Source of the DNA: Erysipelatoclostridium sp. An173
GTDB taxonomy: Bacteria > Bacillota_I > Bacilli_A > Erysipelotrichales > Coprobacillaceae
DNA: 64,000 nt
NCBI RefSeq assembly: GCF_002160495.1
Contig: NZ_NFKR01000007.1
Location: 1 to 64,000 of the forward strand
Reading direction: 5' to 3'
Shown here piece after piece: positions 53,160 to 62,645 of this stretch. Position numbers and translations under genes: made by a program. Every line of letters begins with the position of its first letter. The stretch's first letter is position 1. The notes beneath the pieces were generated by a model. That model did no database searches. It saw only the letters and a program-made list of their open reading frames with translations, and was not told where the DNA came from.

Positions 53160-54665
53160 ATGATATCAATTAACTATGAAATTAACAGATTAATTCAATT
53201 TGCACTTGAAAAGAAAATGATTACTGAAGATGAGATGGATTATTCAGTAAATCTTTTATTAGATTTGTTTAAAGAAAGTGATTTTAAATATGAAGACGTA
53301 AATGAACCTTTACCTCTAGCAACTCCAATTTTAGAAAATATGCTTGATTATGCAGTAGCAAAAGAATTAATTGAAGATACAGTTACTGTTCGTGATTTGT
53401 TTGATACAAGAATCATGAATTGTATTATGCCAAGACCACATACGGTTATTGAAACATTTAAAGAAAAATATGCTTTAAGTCCAAAACATGCAACTGATTA
53501 TTATTATAAATTATCAATTGCTTCAAATTATATTCGTAAAAGCAGAACAGATAAAAATATTATTTGGAAAAAATATGTAAAATATGGTGATATAGAAATT
53601 TCTATAAATTTATCTAAACCAGAGAAAGATCCTAAAGAAATCGCTAAAGCTAAAACAGTGAAATCTACCGGGTATCCAAAATGTTTATTATGTAAAGAAA
53701 ACGTAGGTTTTAGTGGTGATTTAAATCGAGCAGCTCGTCAAAATCACCGAATTATTCCATTAACTTTAAAAAATGGTAATTACTATTTACAATATTCACC
53801 TTATGTTTATTACAATGAACATTGTATTGTTTTAAATAAAGAACATAAACCAATGGTAATCAATCAGGAAACTTTTGAAAACTTATTTTCTTTTTTAGAT
53901 ATTTTCCCACATTATATGATTGGCTCAAATGCTGATTTACCAATTGTTGGTGGTTCTATTTTAAGTCATGATCATTATCAAGGTGGTAACTATGAGTTCC
54001 CAATACAAAGAGCTGAAGTCTTAAAAACATTAACTTCAGATGATTATGAAAATACAATAATTGAAGTAATTAAATGGCCGCTTTCAACAATTAGATTAAC
54101 ATCAGAAAGTAAAGATGAGTTAATAGCTCTTTCAAATAAAATATTAGAAGCATGGCGCAATTATAATGCTCCAGTACTTGATATTATTAGTCATACTGGT
54201 GATACTCCTCATAATACCATTACACCAATTGCTCGTAAAAAAGGTGATAAATATCAAATTGATTTAGTATTAAGAAATAATAGAACAAGTGATCAGTATC
54301 CAGATGGTATCTTCCATCCACATCAAGAATCTCATCATATTAAAAAAGAAAATATTGGTTTAATTGAAGTTATGGGATTAGCAATCTTACCAGCCCGTTT
54401 AAAAGATGAATTACAACTATTAAGTGATTGTTTATTAAATAAGATCAATATTAAGGATTATCCACAATTAGAAAAACATTATGACTGGTATTTAAAATTA
54501 TTAGATGAATTTACTATTACTGAAGATAATGTTACAGATATTTTAAAAGAAGCAGTAGCAATTAAATTTGTTACCGTATTAGAAGATGCTGGAGTGTTTA
54601 AAATGGACCAGCAAGGAATTGATGCTTTAACCAGCTTTGTAGAAATGGTTTTGAAAGGAGAATAA
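53160..54665 (+). CDS. galT: galactose-1-phosphate uridylyltransferase (type 2)
   Basis: Exchanges UMP between UDP-glucose and galactose 1-phosphate in the Leloir pathway. The 501 residues and sequence are those of the Firmicutes type 2 GalT, unlike the shorter E. coli form. LLCKENVGFSGDLNRAARQNHR (about 175-196), NEHCIVL and GGSILSHDHYQGGNYEFP (about 265-282, with the active-site His pair) are visible. GGGAGGAAAA precedes the ATG at 53160; earlier in-frame codons overlap the promoter. It is first in galT-galM-galK; galM follows after one base. Confidence 0.95.
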   Translation: MISINYEINRLIQFALEKKMITEDEMDYSVNLLLDLFKESDFKYEDVNEPLPLATPILENMLDYAVAKELIEDTVTVRDLFDTRIMNCIMPRPHTVIETFKEKYALSPKHATDYYYKLSIASNYIRKSRTDKNIIWKKYVKYGDIEISINLSKPEKDPKEIAKAKTVKSTGYPKCLLCKENVGFSGDLNRAARQNHRIIPLTLKNGNYYLQYSPYVYYNEHCIVLNKEHKPMVINQETFENLFSFLDIFPHYMIGSNADLPIVGGSILSHDHYQGGNYEFPIQRAEVLKTLTSDDYENTIIEVIKWPLSTIRLTSESKDELIALSNKILEAWRNYNAPVLDIISHTGDTPHNTITPIARKKGDKYQIDLVLRNNRTSDQYPDGIFHPHQESHHIKKENIGLIEVMGLAILPARLKDELQLLSDCLLNKINIKDYPQLEKHYDWYLKLLDEFTITEDNVTDILKEAVAIKFVTVLEDAGVFKMDQQGIDALTSFVEMVLKGE

Positions 54666-54666
54666 A

Positions 54667-55680
54667 ATGATAAAAGTAATTGAAAAAATAGATGATCAAA
54701 TAGATTTAATTCAAATGAAAAATGATAATTTAGAGATCGTTGTATCTAACTATGGTTGTACAATTGTTAAAGTTATGATGAATGATAAATCTGGAAATAT
54801 TGACGATGTAGTATTAGGATATGATAACTTTTCTGATTATCAAACCAAAGATGCTTATTTAGGAGCTTTAGTTGGTCGGACAGCTAATCGAATTGGTAAA
54901 GGAGTTTTTACTTTAAATGGTACAACATATCATTTACCAATAAATAATGGTCCTAACTGCTTACATGGTGGTATTAAAGGATTTTCTTATCAAGTATTTG
55001 ATTACAATATAATTGATGATAAAACTATTGAATTTAGTTATTTATCTAAAGATGGCGAAGAAGGTTATCCTGGTAATTTATCTTTTAAAGCATATTATAC
55101 TTTAGAAGATAAAACGTTAACAGTTCGTTATCATGCAACTAGTGATCAAGATACAATTATTAATATTACAAATCATTCATATTTCAATTTATCTGGCGCT
55201 AAAGAAGATATTTATGATCATTTATTACTAGTTCATAGTGATAAATATGCTTGTGTTGATGGTGATGGTTTACCAACAGGAAAATTCAACGCTACTAAAG
55301 ATAGTGCTTTTGATTTTAGTACACTAAGAAGAATTGGTGATCAAATTGATAGTGATGATGAACAATTAAAATTAGGTGCTGGTTATGATCATCCATTTAT
55401 TTTTAATCAAGATCATGATCAAGTGGTACTATATCATGAAAAAACCGGAAGAAAATTGACAGTTAGTACAACTTTACCAGGAGCACAAATTTATAGTGCT
55501 AACTATTTAGACGGTAGAGTTGGTAAATATGGTATTGCTTATCCTAGAAGATATGCAATGTGTATTGAAACTCAAAATCTTCCTGATGCAATTAATATTG
55601 AAGAAAACCCAACTACAATTTTAAAGAAAGGAGAAGTATATGATGAAAGTACATCATATACATTTGAAGTAATAAAATAA
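54667..55680 (+). CDS. galM: aldose 1-epimerase (mutarotase)
   Basis: Interconverts alpha and beta anomers of galactose, so that GalK receives the alpha form. It has 337 residues. Seen: VLGYDNFSDY, GALVGRTANRIGKG, CLHGGIKGF (active-site His), NITNHSYFNLSG (second His) and GAGYDHPFIF; the catalytic Glu lies in CIETQNLPDA. AAGGAG precedes the ATG. It shares TAATGA with galK. Confidence 0.96.
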   Translation: MIKVIEKIDDQIDLIQMKNDNLEIVVSNYGCTIVKVMMNDKSGNIDDVVLGYDNFSDYQTKDAYLGALVGRTANRIGKGVFTLNGTTYHLPINNGPNCLHGGIKGFSYQVFDYNIIDDKTIEFSYLSKDGEEGYPGNLSFKAYYTLEDKTLTVRYHATSDQDTIINITNHSYFNLSGAKEDIYDHLLLVHSDKYACVDGDGLPTGKFNATKDSAFDFSTLRRIGDQIDSDDEQLKLGAGYDHPFIFNQDHDQVVLYHEKTGRKLTVSTTLPGAQIYSANYLDGRVGKYGIAYPRRYAMCIETQNLPDAINIEENPTTILKKGEVYDESTSYTFEVIK

Positions 55681-56960
55681 TGAAAAAAGCAACAGAATTA
55701 ATCAATGATTTAAAAAATAATAAATATGATGAATTATTAAATGATTTATATGTCGATGAAAGTTTATTAGAATATCAACGTAATCGCTATGTAGCTGCTG
55801 TTGAAAAATATATTTCATTATATGGTGATAATGAAGTTGAAATTTATAGTGCTCCAGGTAGAAGTGAAGTTGGCGGTAATCATACTGACCATCAACATGG
55901 TTGTGTATTAGCTGCAGCAATAAATTTAGATGCTATTGCAGTTGTTGGTAAAACTGAACGAGAAATTAAAATTTTATCTGATGATTTTGATATTAAAGCT
56001 ATTGATGTAAATGATCTAGCAGTTAAACAAGAAGAAGCTGGATCTTCTGAAGCTTTAGTTCGTGGTGTTTTAGCTAAATTAAAAGAATTAAATTATCAAA
56101 TTGGTGGATTTAATGCTTTTATTACAAGTGATGTTATCATGGGAGCTGGTCTTTCTTCTTCAGCTGCCTTTGAAACAATTATTGGAACAATTTTATCAGG
56201 ATTATATAATGATATGACAGTAGATCCAGTTTTAATTGCGCAAATTGGACAATATGCTGAAAATGTTTATTTTGGTAAACCATGTGGTTTGATGGATCAA
56301 TGTGCTAGTTCAGTAGGTAGCTTAATCAATATTGATTTTAAAGATATTGATAAACCAGTTGTAAGAAAAGTTGATGTTGATTTTTCTAAGTTTGAACATA
56401 GTTTATGTATCGTTGATACTAAAGGATCGCATGCTGATTTAACTGATGAGTATGCAGCTATTCCAGCAGAAATGAAAAAAATCGCTAATTACTTTAATAA
56501 AGAATTTTTACGAGAAGTTGATGAACAAGAATTTTTTGATAATATCGCTAAAGTTCGTGAAATCGGTAATGACCGTGCTGTATTGAGAGCAATTCATTTA
56601 TTTACAGAAAATAAACGAGTTGACTTACAAGTAGCAGCATTAAATGCTGGCGATTTTGATGAATTTAAACGTTTAATTAAAGCTTCTGGTGATAGTTCAT
56701 ATAAATTCTTACAAAATGTTTATGCAAATAGTGATGTTTTCAATCAAAGCGTTTCTATTGGTTTAGCAATGTCTGAAAAAATCTTAGGTGATAATGGTGT
56801 TTGTCGTGTTCATGGTGGTGGTTTTGCTGGAACAATTCAAGCATTTGTAAAAGACAGTTATGTTGATACGTATAAAACAGAAATTGAAAAAGTTTTTGGT
56901 AAAGATTCTTGCCATATTTTAAAAGTACGTAAATATGGTGGTAAAAAAGTTATTTATTAA
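55680..56960 (+). CDS. galK: galactokinase
   Basis: A GHMP kinase that phosphorylates galactose at C1. It has 426 residues, longer than E. coli GalK (382) because of an N-terminal extension of about 30 residues. Motif 1 reads APGRSEVGGNHTDHQHG (about 59-75), where most GalK have GRVNLIGEHTDY; this variant is usual for Firmicutes long GalK. The ATP site is MGAGLSSSAAFE (about 157-168), and motif 3 is CRVHGGGFAGTIQAF. The start overlaps the galM stop. It is the last gene of the operon. galE is not in the window. Confidence 0.95.
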   Translation: MKKATELINDLKNNKYDELLNDLYVDESLLEYQRNRYVAAVEKYISLYGDNEVEIYSAPGRSEVGGNHTDHQHGCVLAAAINLDAIAVVGKTEREIKILSDDFDIKAIDVNDLAVKQEEAGSSEALVRGVLAKLKELNYQIGGFNAFITSDVIMGAGLSSSAAFETIIGTILSGLYNDMTVDPVLIAQIGQYAENVYFGKPCGLMDQCASSVGSLINIDFKDIDKPVVRKVDVDFSKFEHSLCIVDTKGSHADLTDEYAAIPAEMKKIANYFNKEFLREVDEQEFFDNIAKVREIGNDRAVLRAIHLFTENKRVDLQVAALNAGDFDEFKRLIKASGDSSYKFLQNVYANSDVFNQSVSIGLAMSEKILGDNGVCRVHGGGFAGTIQAFVKDSYVDTYKTEIEKVFGKDSCHILKVRKYGGKKVIY

Positions 56961-56968
56961 TAGTCTTT

Positions 56969-56995
56969 AAGGTAATGAATTTTCATTACCTTTTT
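56969..56995 (+). terminator. terminator of galT-galM-galK
   Basis: AAGGTAATGA (56969-56978) pairs with TCATTACCTT (56983-56992), with T to 56995. Confidence 0.85.
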
Positions 56996-56996
56996 A

Positions 56997-57329
56997 AATA
57001 TGTTTTATAAAGGAAAAAATAATTTTTAGAATTCATTTGTTTTTGTGATAAGATTCGTTAAATCTAGAACTAATGAATTAGATTATATATGTTAATGGTT
57101 ATAATTGGAAAAAATGGCGAAAATATAAAGAAAGAAGATGTTTTGATTGTTTAGATAAATTTATTAATGAAATTGAATTTATTGATAAATTGGTAAATAG
57201 AATTATTTGTTAACTATATTTTAATTTAAAATTGATTTAAATTTAATTTTATAGCTTGATATGGGAAAAATATTTGATTTTTTCCATAAAAAGTTAACAA
57301 AAAATATCGCAACAAAGGCGGTAATGGGA
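56997..57329. other. intergenic stretch between galK and the second pyk
   Basis: About 330 bp of very AT-rich DNA. I see no RNA gene, operator matching the gal palindrome, or credible ORF. A 45-codon open stretch at about 57078-57213 has no start codon or ribosome binding site. The end of the region carries the pyk promoter. Confidence 0.5.
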
Positions 57330-57335
57330 TATAAT
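57307..57335 (+). promoter_or_regulatory. promoter of the second pyk
   Basis: TATAAT at 57330-57335, with TCGCAA at 57307-57312 17 bp upstream as a weak -35. It would start the transcript at about 57342, so the ATG at 57340 cannot be used and the ATG at 57376 is the likely start. Confidence 0.5.
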
Positions 57336-57375
57336 AGAAATGTACGAAATTGAGAAGAAGGACGGTAATATAAGT

Positions 57376-58806
57376 ATGTTGAAAAATAATGAAGTAAGCA
57401 AAACAAAGATAATCTGTACTATTGGACCAGCTTCGGATAATAAAAAAATGTTATCTAAATTAGTAAAAGCTGGGATGAATGTAATGAGATTAAATTTTTC
57501 TCATGGTAGTCATGAAGAACATTTAAAGAAAATTGAATTGATTACAGAAATTAATAATGAATTAGGAAGTAAAGTTGCTATCTTGTTAGATACAAAAGGA
57601 CCAGAAATTAGAACTGGTAACTTTGTTGGGGGACAAACAGAATTTAAAAAGGGACAAGTTTCTGTCATTACACCTGAAGATATTGAAGGAACAAGTGATC
57701 GTTTTACAATCACATACAAAGAATTATATAAAGATGTTAAACCTGGTGGTTTCATTTTAGTTAATGATGGTCAAGTTGAATTATTAGTTGACCATGTTGA
57801 AGGTAAAGATATTGTTTGTGTATGTGCTAATAATGGAGTTGTAAAAGATAAACGAGGAATTAACGTTCCTGGAATCAAATTAGGTTTTGAATATTTATCT
57901 GAAAAAGATATTGCAGATATTACATTTGGATGCACTCAACCATTTAACTTTATTGCTGCATCATTTGTTAGACGTGCTCAAGATGTAATTGATGTAAAAA
58001 AATTATTAATTGAAAACGGACGTCCTGATATTCAAGTAATCGCTAAAATCGAAAACCAGGAAGGTGTCGAAAATATGGATGAGATTTTAAAGGTTGCTGA
58101 TGGAATCATGGTAGCACGTGGGGACTTAGGGGTTGAAGTACCTGCTGAAGATGTACCATTAATTCAAAAAGAAATTATTAAAAAATGTAAAGACAGTGGT
58201 AAATTAGTTATTACTGCTACTCAAATGTTAGAAAGCATGCAACAAAATCCACGTCCAACTCGTGCTGAAGTAAGTGACGTTGCTAATGCTATTTTTGATG
58301 GAACTGATGCAATCATGTTATCTGGGGAATCAGCTTCAGGTTTATATCCTCAAGAAGCTGTAATGACTATGAATAAAATTGCTTTAACAACTGAAAAAAG
58401 TTTAGATTATGATTCATTACATCGTCAAGCAGTTAGAACTGCACCACAAGATACATCGGAAGCAATTTGTATGTCGGTAGCTGAAATTGCTTCAAAATTT
58501 AACGTAGCTGCTATTATTGCATTTACAGAAAGTGGTTTTACTGCTCGTAAGATGTCACGTTATCGTCCCGAAGCTTTAATTATTGCAGCAACTCCTGAAG
58601 AGAAAACAACTAGATCACTTGCGATTAACTGGGGGGTATTACCAGTAAAATGTAAATATATGCAAACTCGTGCAACTATGATGGACTATGCTGAAATTTT
58701 AGCTAAAGAAAATGGGGTTCAATCTGGTGAATTAATTCTAGTTACTGGAGGAAAACCAGGTATTAGTGGTGATACTAGTTATTTAGAATTGATTAGGGTA
58801 AAATAA
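57376..58806 (+). CDS. pyk: pyruvate kinase (second copy)
   Basis: A 476-residue pyruvate kinase, colinear with the copy at 33633. All motifs are intact: CTIGPASDNKKML, MNVMRLNFSHG, DTKGPEIRTG, IAKIENQEGVENMDEI, MVARGDLGVEVP, TATQMLESM. It also lacks the PEP-utiliser domain. The first 70 residues and the C-terminal domain differ clearly from copy one, while about 115 residues in between are almost the same (see findings). It stands alone with its own promoter and terminator next to the galactose genes, so it may serve growth on certain sugars. The start was chosen at 57376 because 57340 falls at the transcription start. Confidence 0.95.
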   Translation: MLKNNEVSKTKIICTIGPASDNKKMLSKLVKAGMNVMRLNFSHGSHEEHLKKIELITEINNELGSKVAILLDTKGPEIRTGNFVGGQTEFKKGQVSVITPEDIEGTSDRFTITYKELYKDVKPGGFILVNDGQVELLVDHVEGKDIVCVCANNGVVKDKRGINVPGIKLGFEYLSEKDIADITFGCTQPFNFIAASFVRRAQDVIDVKKLLIENGRPDIQVIAKIENQEGVENMDEILKVADGIMVARGDLGVEVPAEDVPLIQKEIIKKCKDSGKLVITATQMLESMQQNPRPTRAEVSDVANAIFDGTDAIMLSGESASGLYPQEAVMTMNKIALTTEKSLDYDSLHRQAVRTAPQDTSEAICMSVAEIASKFNVAAIIAFTESGFTARKMSRYRPEALIIAATPEEKTTRSLAINWGVLPVKCKYMQTRATMMDYAEILAKENGVQSGELILVTGGKPGISGDTSYLELIRVK

Positions 58807-58814
58807 TAATTATT

Positions 58815-58858
58815 AAAGACTGGATTTGATTTAAGAATCAAATTACAGTCTTTTTTTT
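58815..58858 (+). terminator. terminator of the second pyk
   Basis: AAAGACTG (58815-58822) pairs with CAGTCTTT (58846-58853), and inside it TTTGATT pairs with AATCAAA around TAAG. Eight T follow. Confidence 0.9.
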
Positions 58859-58909
58859 GTGGTTTGTTAAAAGTCAATGCTTTTATTTTCTTAATTGATA
58901 CGATATACT

Positions 58910-58915
58910 TATAAT
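58910..58915 (+). promoter_or_regulatory. -10 element of the ROK kinase gene
   Basis: TATAAT, 25 bp before the start codon. No good -35 at the right distance. Confidence 0.4.
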
Positions 58916-58940
58916 AGTAGTGGTTATGAAAGGAGATTTT

Positions 58941-59843
58941 ATGAATTATTTAACATTAGATATTGGTGGTAGTTCAATTAAGTACGCTATCGTTAATAAA
59001 GAAGGGGAATTTTTAGAAAAAGGTAATGCTCCAGCACCAAAAGATGGAATTGATCAATTTGTTTCTATAATTGGTGATTTATATGATAAATATAAAGATA
59101 ATATTGTTGGAATGGCAATTTCAATGCCTGGAGCAATTGATCCTGATAAAGGTTTTGCTTATACTGGTGGTGCCTATGAATATATCAAAGATATGAATAT
59201 TGTCGAAATATTACAAAAACGTTGTCCGCTTCCAATTACAATTGGTAATGATGCTAAATGTGCTGCTAATGCTGAAGTAGGATTTGGTTGTTTAAAAGAT
59301 GTAGATGATGCTGCTGTAATTATTCTTGGAACTGGTATTGGTGGTTGTATTGTTCAAAATGGTAAAGTGCACATTGGTAAACATTTTTCTTCTGGGGAAT
59401 TTTCATGGATGAGAACTAATGGAGATGATGGTAATAATTTTGCTAATACCTGGTGTTCTTTAAATGGTATCGCAGGACTTTTACAAACTGTTCAAGAAGC
59501 AACGCATACTGATCAGGTTTTTAATGGAAAAGAAATTTTCGAAATGGCTAATAATGGTAATCCTGATGTGTTAGCGGGATTAGACAAATTTTGTAATCGT
59601 TTAGCGGTACAAATTTATAATTTACAAGCTTTATTTGATCCAGAAAAAATTGCAATTGGTGGTGGTATTTCAGCACAACCATTATTATTAGAATTAACTG
59701 AAAAACACATTGAAGAAATGTATCAAACTGGATTAGAATTTAATTCACCAATTTCTAGACCGGTAGTTGTAGCATGTAAATATTTAAATGATGCTAATTT
59801 GATAGGAGCTTTTTATCAACATATTAATACTTTTAAAGACTAG
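58941..59843 (+). CDS. ROK-family sugar kinase
   Basis: A 300-residue ROK protein. ATP-binding DIGGSSIKYAI at about 8-18, SMPGAIDP, catalytic Asp104 in GNDAKCAA and the GTGIGGC loop at about 130-136 are present. The ExGH substrate motif reads E153-F-S-W, and the zinc-binding CxCGxxGC of most ROK kinases is missing. This matches the zinc-free subgroup (beta-glucoside or N-acetylmannosamine kinase-like), so the sugar cannot be named. AAAGGAGAT precedes the ATG at 58941. It lies just before the alpha-galactosidase gene, separated by a modest hairpin, so it may phosphorylate a sugar released by that enzyme. Confidence 0.9.
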   Translation: MNYLTLDIGGSSIKYAIVNKEGEFLEKGNAPAPKDGIDQFVSIIGDLYDKYKDNIVGMAISMPGAIDPDKGFAYTGGAYEYIKDMNIVEILQKRCPLPITIGNDAKCAANAEVGFGCLKDVDDAAVIILGTGIGGCIVQNGKVHIGKHFSSGEFSWMRTNGDDGNNFANTWCSLNGIAGLLQTVQEATHTDQVFNGKEIFEMANNGNPDVLAGLDKFCNRLAVQIYNLQALFDPEKIAIGGGISAQPLLLELTEKHIEEMYQTGLEFNSPISRPVVVACKYLNDANLIGAFYQHINTFKD

Positions 59844-59858
59844 TTTTACTAGTCTTTT
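59835..59858 (+). terminator. hairpin between the ROK kinase and alpha-galactosidase genes
   Basis: AAAGACTAG (59835-59843) pairs with CTAGTCTTT (59849-59857), followed by only a short T run. Partial termination is likely. Confidence 0.6.
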
Positions 59859-59880
59859 ATTAAATAATCGGAGGTAATTT

Positions 59881-62112
59881 ATGCCAATAGTATTTCATGA
59901 AAAAAGTAAAACTTTTCATCTTTATAATCAAGAAGTAAGTTATATTATTAAAATTTTAAAAAATAATCAATTAGGTCAATTGTATTATGGTAAAGCGATA
60001 AAAGATCGTGAAAATTTTGATCATTTGTTAGAAATGTATCATCGGCCGATGGCAGTTTGCAGTTTTGAAAATGATTCAACATTTTCATTAGAACATATAA
60101 AGCAAGAATATCCAGTATATGGTAGTGGGGATATGCGTCAAATGGCAATTGATATTATTCAAGAAAATGGTAGTCGGATTTTAAATTTTACTTATCACAG
60201 TCATTTAATTTTTAATCAAAAACCTAAGTTAGAAAATTTACCGGCAACTTACAGTGAAGAAGAAAATGAAGTGACTACGTTGTCAATTACCTTAGTTGAT
60301 CAAGTAATTAATACAAAAATTGTTTTAAATTATACTATCTATGAAAATATGCCAGTTATTACTCGTAATGCATATATTGAAAATAACGGACAACAAAAAT
60401 TAGTGTTAAATAGAGCTATGAGTTTATCATTAGACTTACCAGATAGTGATTATATAATGTTAGAACTCACAGGGGCCTGGTCACGTGAACGATATGTAAA
60501 AGAAAGAAAATTAGAACATGGAATTCAATCGATTTATTCATTGAGAGGATGTTCAAGTAGTAATTTTAATCCTTTCATTGCTTTAAAAAGAAAGAATGCT
60601 GATGAATTTAGTGGGGAAGTTTTAGGGTTTAGTTTTGTTTATAGTGGCAATTTTCTAGCCCAGGTAGAAGTGGATACTTATAATTGTTCTAGAGTAATGA
60701 TGGGAATTCATCCACATTGTTTTAAATGGAATCTAGATCCTAATATGCATTTCCAAACCCCAGAGGTAGTAATGGTATATAGTGATCAAGGGCTAAATAA
60801 AATGTCACAGACATACCATTATTTATACCAGAATCGATTAGTTCGCGGTAAATATCGTAACTTGGCAAGGCCGATATTAGTAAATAATTGGGAAGGAACG
60901 TATTTTGATTTTGATGAAGAAAAAATATTAGCTATCGCAAAAACTGCTAGTGAATTAGGAATTGAATTATTTGTATTAGATGATGGCTGGTTTGGTAAAA
61001 GAAATAATGATCATACAGGTTTAGGGGATTGGTATGTTAATTTAGATAAATTACCAAATGGAATAGCTAATCTTAGTAAAAAAATTAATGATTTAGGATT
61101 AAAGTTTGGTCTATGGTTTGAACCAGAGATGGTCAATAAAGATTCAGATTTATATCGAAGCCATCCGGAGTGGGTCTTAGCAACTCCTAAGCGCAATATG
61201 AGCCATGGTCGTAATCAATATGTTTTAGATTTTTCTAATCCTGATGTTATTGAATACATTTATCAAATGATGGTTAAAATGATAGAACAAGGGAACGTCA
61301 GCTATATAAAATGGGATATGAATCGCTGTATGTCTGAAGTATATTCGTCTAGTCATCAAAGCTATCAGCAAGGGCAAGTAATGCATGAATATATTTTAGG
61401 TGTTTATTCATTATATGAACATTTAACTAAACGTTTTCCAGATATTTTATTTGAATCATGTGCTAGCGGTGGGGCAAGGTTTGATCCGGGAATGTTATAT
61501 TATGCACCACAAACATGGACTAGTGACGATACCGATGCAATTGAACGTTTAAAAATTCAATATGGAACATCATTAGTATATCCTGTTTCAAGTATGGGAG
61601 CTCATGTATCAGCAATACCTAATCATCAAGTATTTAGAAATACTTCACTTGAAACTCGGGCTAATGTGGCCTATTTTGGAACTTTTGGTTATGAGTTGGA
61701 TTTAAATAAATTAAATGATGATGAAAAAAAGAAAATCGTTGAACAAATTACTTTTATGAAAGAATATCGTGAGATCATTCAGTTTGGAACTTTTTATCGC
61801 TTATTAAGTCCGTTTGATGGTAACGGAAATGAAACAGCCTGGATGGTTGTTTCTAAAGATCAAAAAACTGCTATTGTTGGCTATTATCGAATCTTATTAG
61901 AGGTTAATCAAGGTTATCGTCGTTTACGATTACAAGGGTTAAATCCTGATTATTGTTATCATGTATCTAGATTAGAAAGTGATCATTTTGGTGATGAACT
62001 AATGAATGTCGGTTTAATTAATAGTGACCATTCTTGTGGTGAAAATCATGAAGTATATGATGGTACTAATGGTGATTATTATTCTAAAATCTATCTTTTA
62101 AAAGCTAAATAA
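59881..62112 (+). CDS. alpha-galactosidase, GH36
   Basis: A 743-residue cytoplasmic enzyme without signal peptide. It hydrolyses alpha-1,6-linked galactose from melibiose and raffinose-type sugars. An N-terminal beta-sandwich (about 1-325) is followed by the TIM barrel with FVLDDGWFGKRNND (about 364-377), the nucleophile Asp479 in KWDMNR, SCASGGARFD (about 526-535) and the acid/base Asp549 in TSDDTDA, positions very close to those in Lactobacillus and Geobacillus GH36 enzymes. The C-terminal beta domain is complete. The sugar probably enters through a transporter outside the window. Galactose released would feed GalM/GalK/GalT. Confidence 0.95.
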   Translation: MPIVFHEKSKTFHLYNQEVSYIIKILKNNQLGQLYYGKAIKDRENFDHLLEMYHRPMAVCSFENDSTFSLEHIKQEYPVYGSGDMRQMAIDIIQENGSRILNFTYHSHLIFNQKPKLENLPATYSEEENEVTTLSITLVDQVINTKIVLNYTIYENMPVITRNAYIENNGQQKLVLNRAMSLSLDLPDSDYIMLELTGAWSRERYVKERKLEHGIQSIYSLRGCSSSNFNPFIALKRKNADEFSGEVLGFSFVYSGNFLAQVEVDTYNCSRVMMGIHPHCFKWNLDPNMHFQTPEVVMVYSDQGLNKMSQTYHYLYQNRLVRGKYRNLARPILVNNWEGTYFDFDEEKILAIAKTASELGIELFVLDDGWFGKRNNDHTGLGDWYVNLDKLPNGIANLSKKINDLGLKFGLWFEPEMVNKDSDLYRSHPEWVLATPKRNMSHGRNQYVLDFSNPDVIEYIYQMMVKMIEQGNVSYIKWDMNRCMSEVYSSSHQSYQQGQVMHEYILGVYSLYEHLTKRFPDILFESCASGGARFDPGMLYYAPQTWTSDDTDAIERLKIQYGTSLVYPVSSMGAHVSAIPNHQVFRNTSLETRANVAYFGTFGYELDLNKLNDDEKKKIVEQITFMKEYREIIQFGTFYRLLSPFDGNGNETAWMVVSKDQKTAIVGYYRILLEVNQGYRRLRLQGLNPDYCYHVSRLESDHFGDELMNVGLINSDHSCGENHEVYDGTNGDYYSKIYLLKAK

Positions 62113-62114
62113 AG

Positions 62115-62153
62115 CTATTAGGCCAGATAAATTCTGGCCTAATAGTGATTTTT
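62115..62153 (+). terminator. terminator of the alpha-galactosidase gene
   Basis: CTATTAGGCCAGA (62115-62127) and TCTGGCCTAATAG (62133-62145) form a perfect 13-bp stem. A short T run lies 4 bp later. Confidence 0.8.
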
Positions 62154-62293
62154 GTTTAAAAGTACAGATTATTATACAAACATGATATTAATATCTTGTG
62201 TCTGTATTTAGATATTTAAGGTGTCTATTTGATAGGATACATTAAGTTGCCATTAGATTTTAAAAACTACTTTTATCTAGTTTACTAAATAGT

Positions 62294-62644
62294 CTAACAA
62301 TATCCTATGTATTTAATAACGTAATACTGATTATTTATTTTCTTCACTTCTATTGTTCCACCTAAGTCTCCAGGTATAGAATACCAGCCATTATATTTTA
62401 TATTATAGTAAAAACTATTTTCATCTGTTTTATCAATATTTTTAGACTCTTCTATTTCTATAAAGAAAGATTTCCAACTATGTGTTTCATCATATATAAA
62501 TTCAACAATAGCTTCTCTAGGTGTTTCATTATTTAAGCTTTCAAATAAATAATTTGTATATAACTTTAAACATAGGATTGCAATAATAACTATCAAAATA
62601 CACTTAAAATATCTATTCTTTAATAAATTAATAAATTTTTCCAT
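62294..62644 (-). CDS. small membrane-anchored protein, function unknown
   Basis: A 116-residue protein with a basic N-terminus, one hydrophobic segment (about 14-33, CILIVIIAILCLKLYTN) and an acidic extracytoplasmic domain with several aromatic residues (YYNIKYNGWYSIPGDLGG). It looks like a small exported DUF-type or immunity-like protein, but I recognise no family. The upstream ribosome binding site is weak (AAGGATAAG). Codon use is AT-rich like its surroundings. It stands alone between long non-coding stretches. Confidence 0.55.
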   Translation of the reverse strand: MEKFINLLKNRYFKCILIVIIAILCLKLYTNYLFESLNNETPREAIVEFIYDETHSWKSFFIEIEESKNIDKTDENSFYYNIKYNGWYSIPGDLGGTIEVKKINNQYYVIKYIGYC

Positions 62645-62645
62645 A

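Noticed and set aside
57078-57213. A 45-codon open stretch rich in Lys, Arg and Ile between galK and the second pyk.
   Set aside because: It has no start codon or ribosome binding site and is bounded by TAG. Openness is expected by chance in DNA this AT-rich.
57340-57375. The earlier ATG at 57340 as the start of the second pyruvate kinase.
   Set aside because: It lies 4 bp after a TATAAT, at the expected transcription start, with no room for a ribosome binding site. The ATG at 57376 also gives the length of the other copy.
62279-62290. TTTACTAAA downstream of the alpha-galactosidase gene, resembling half of the gal palindrome.
   Set aside because: Only one arm is present and it lies after the gene, close to the stop of a convergent gene. 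A match of this length is expected by chance.
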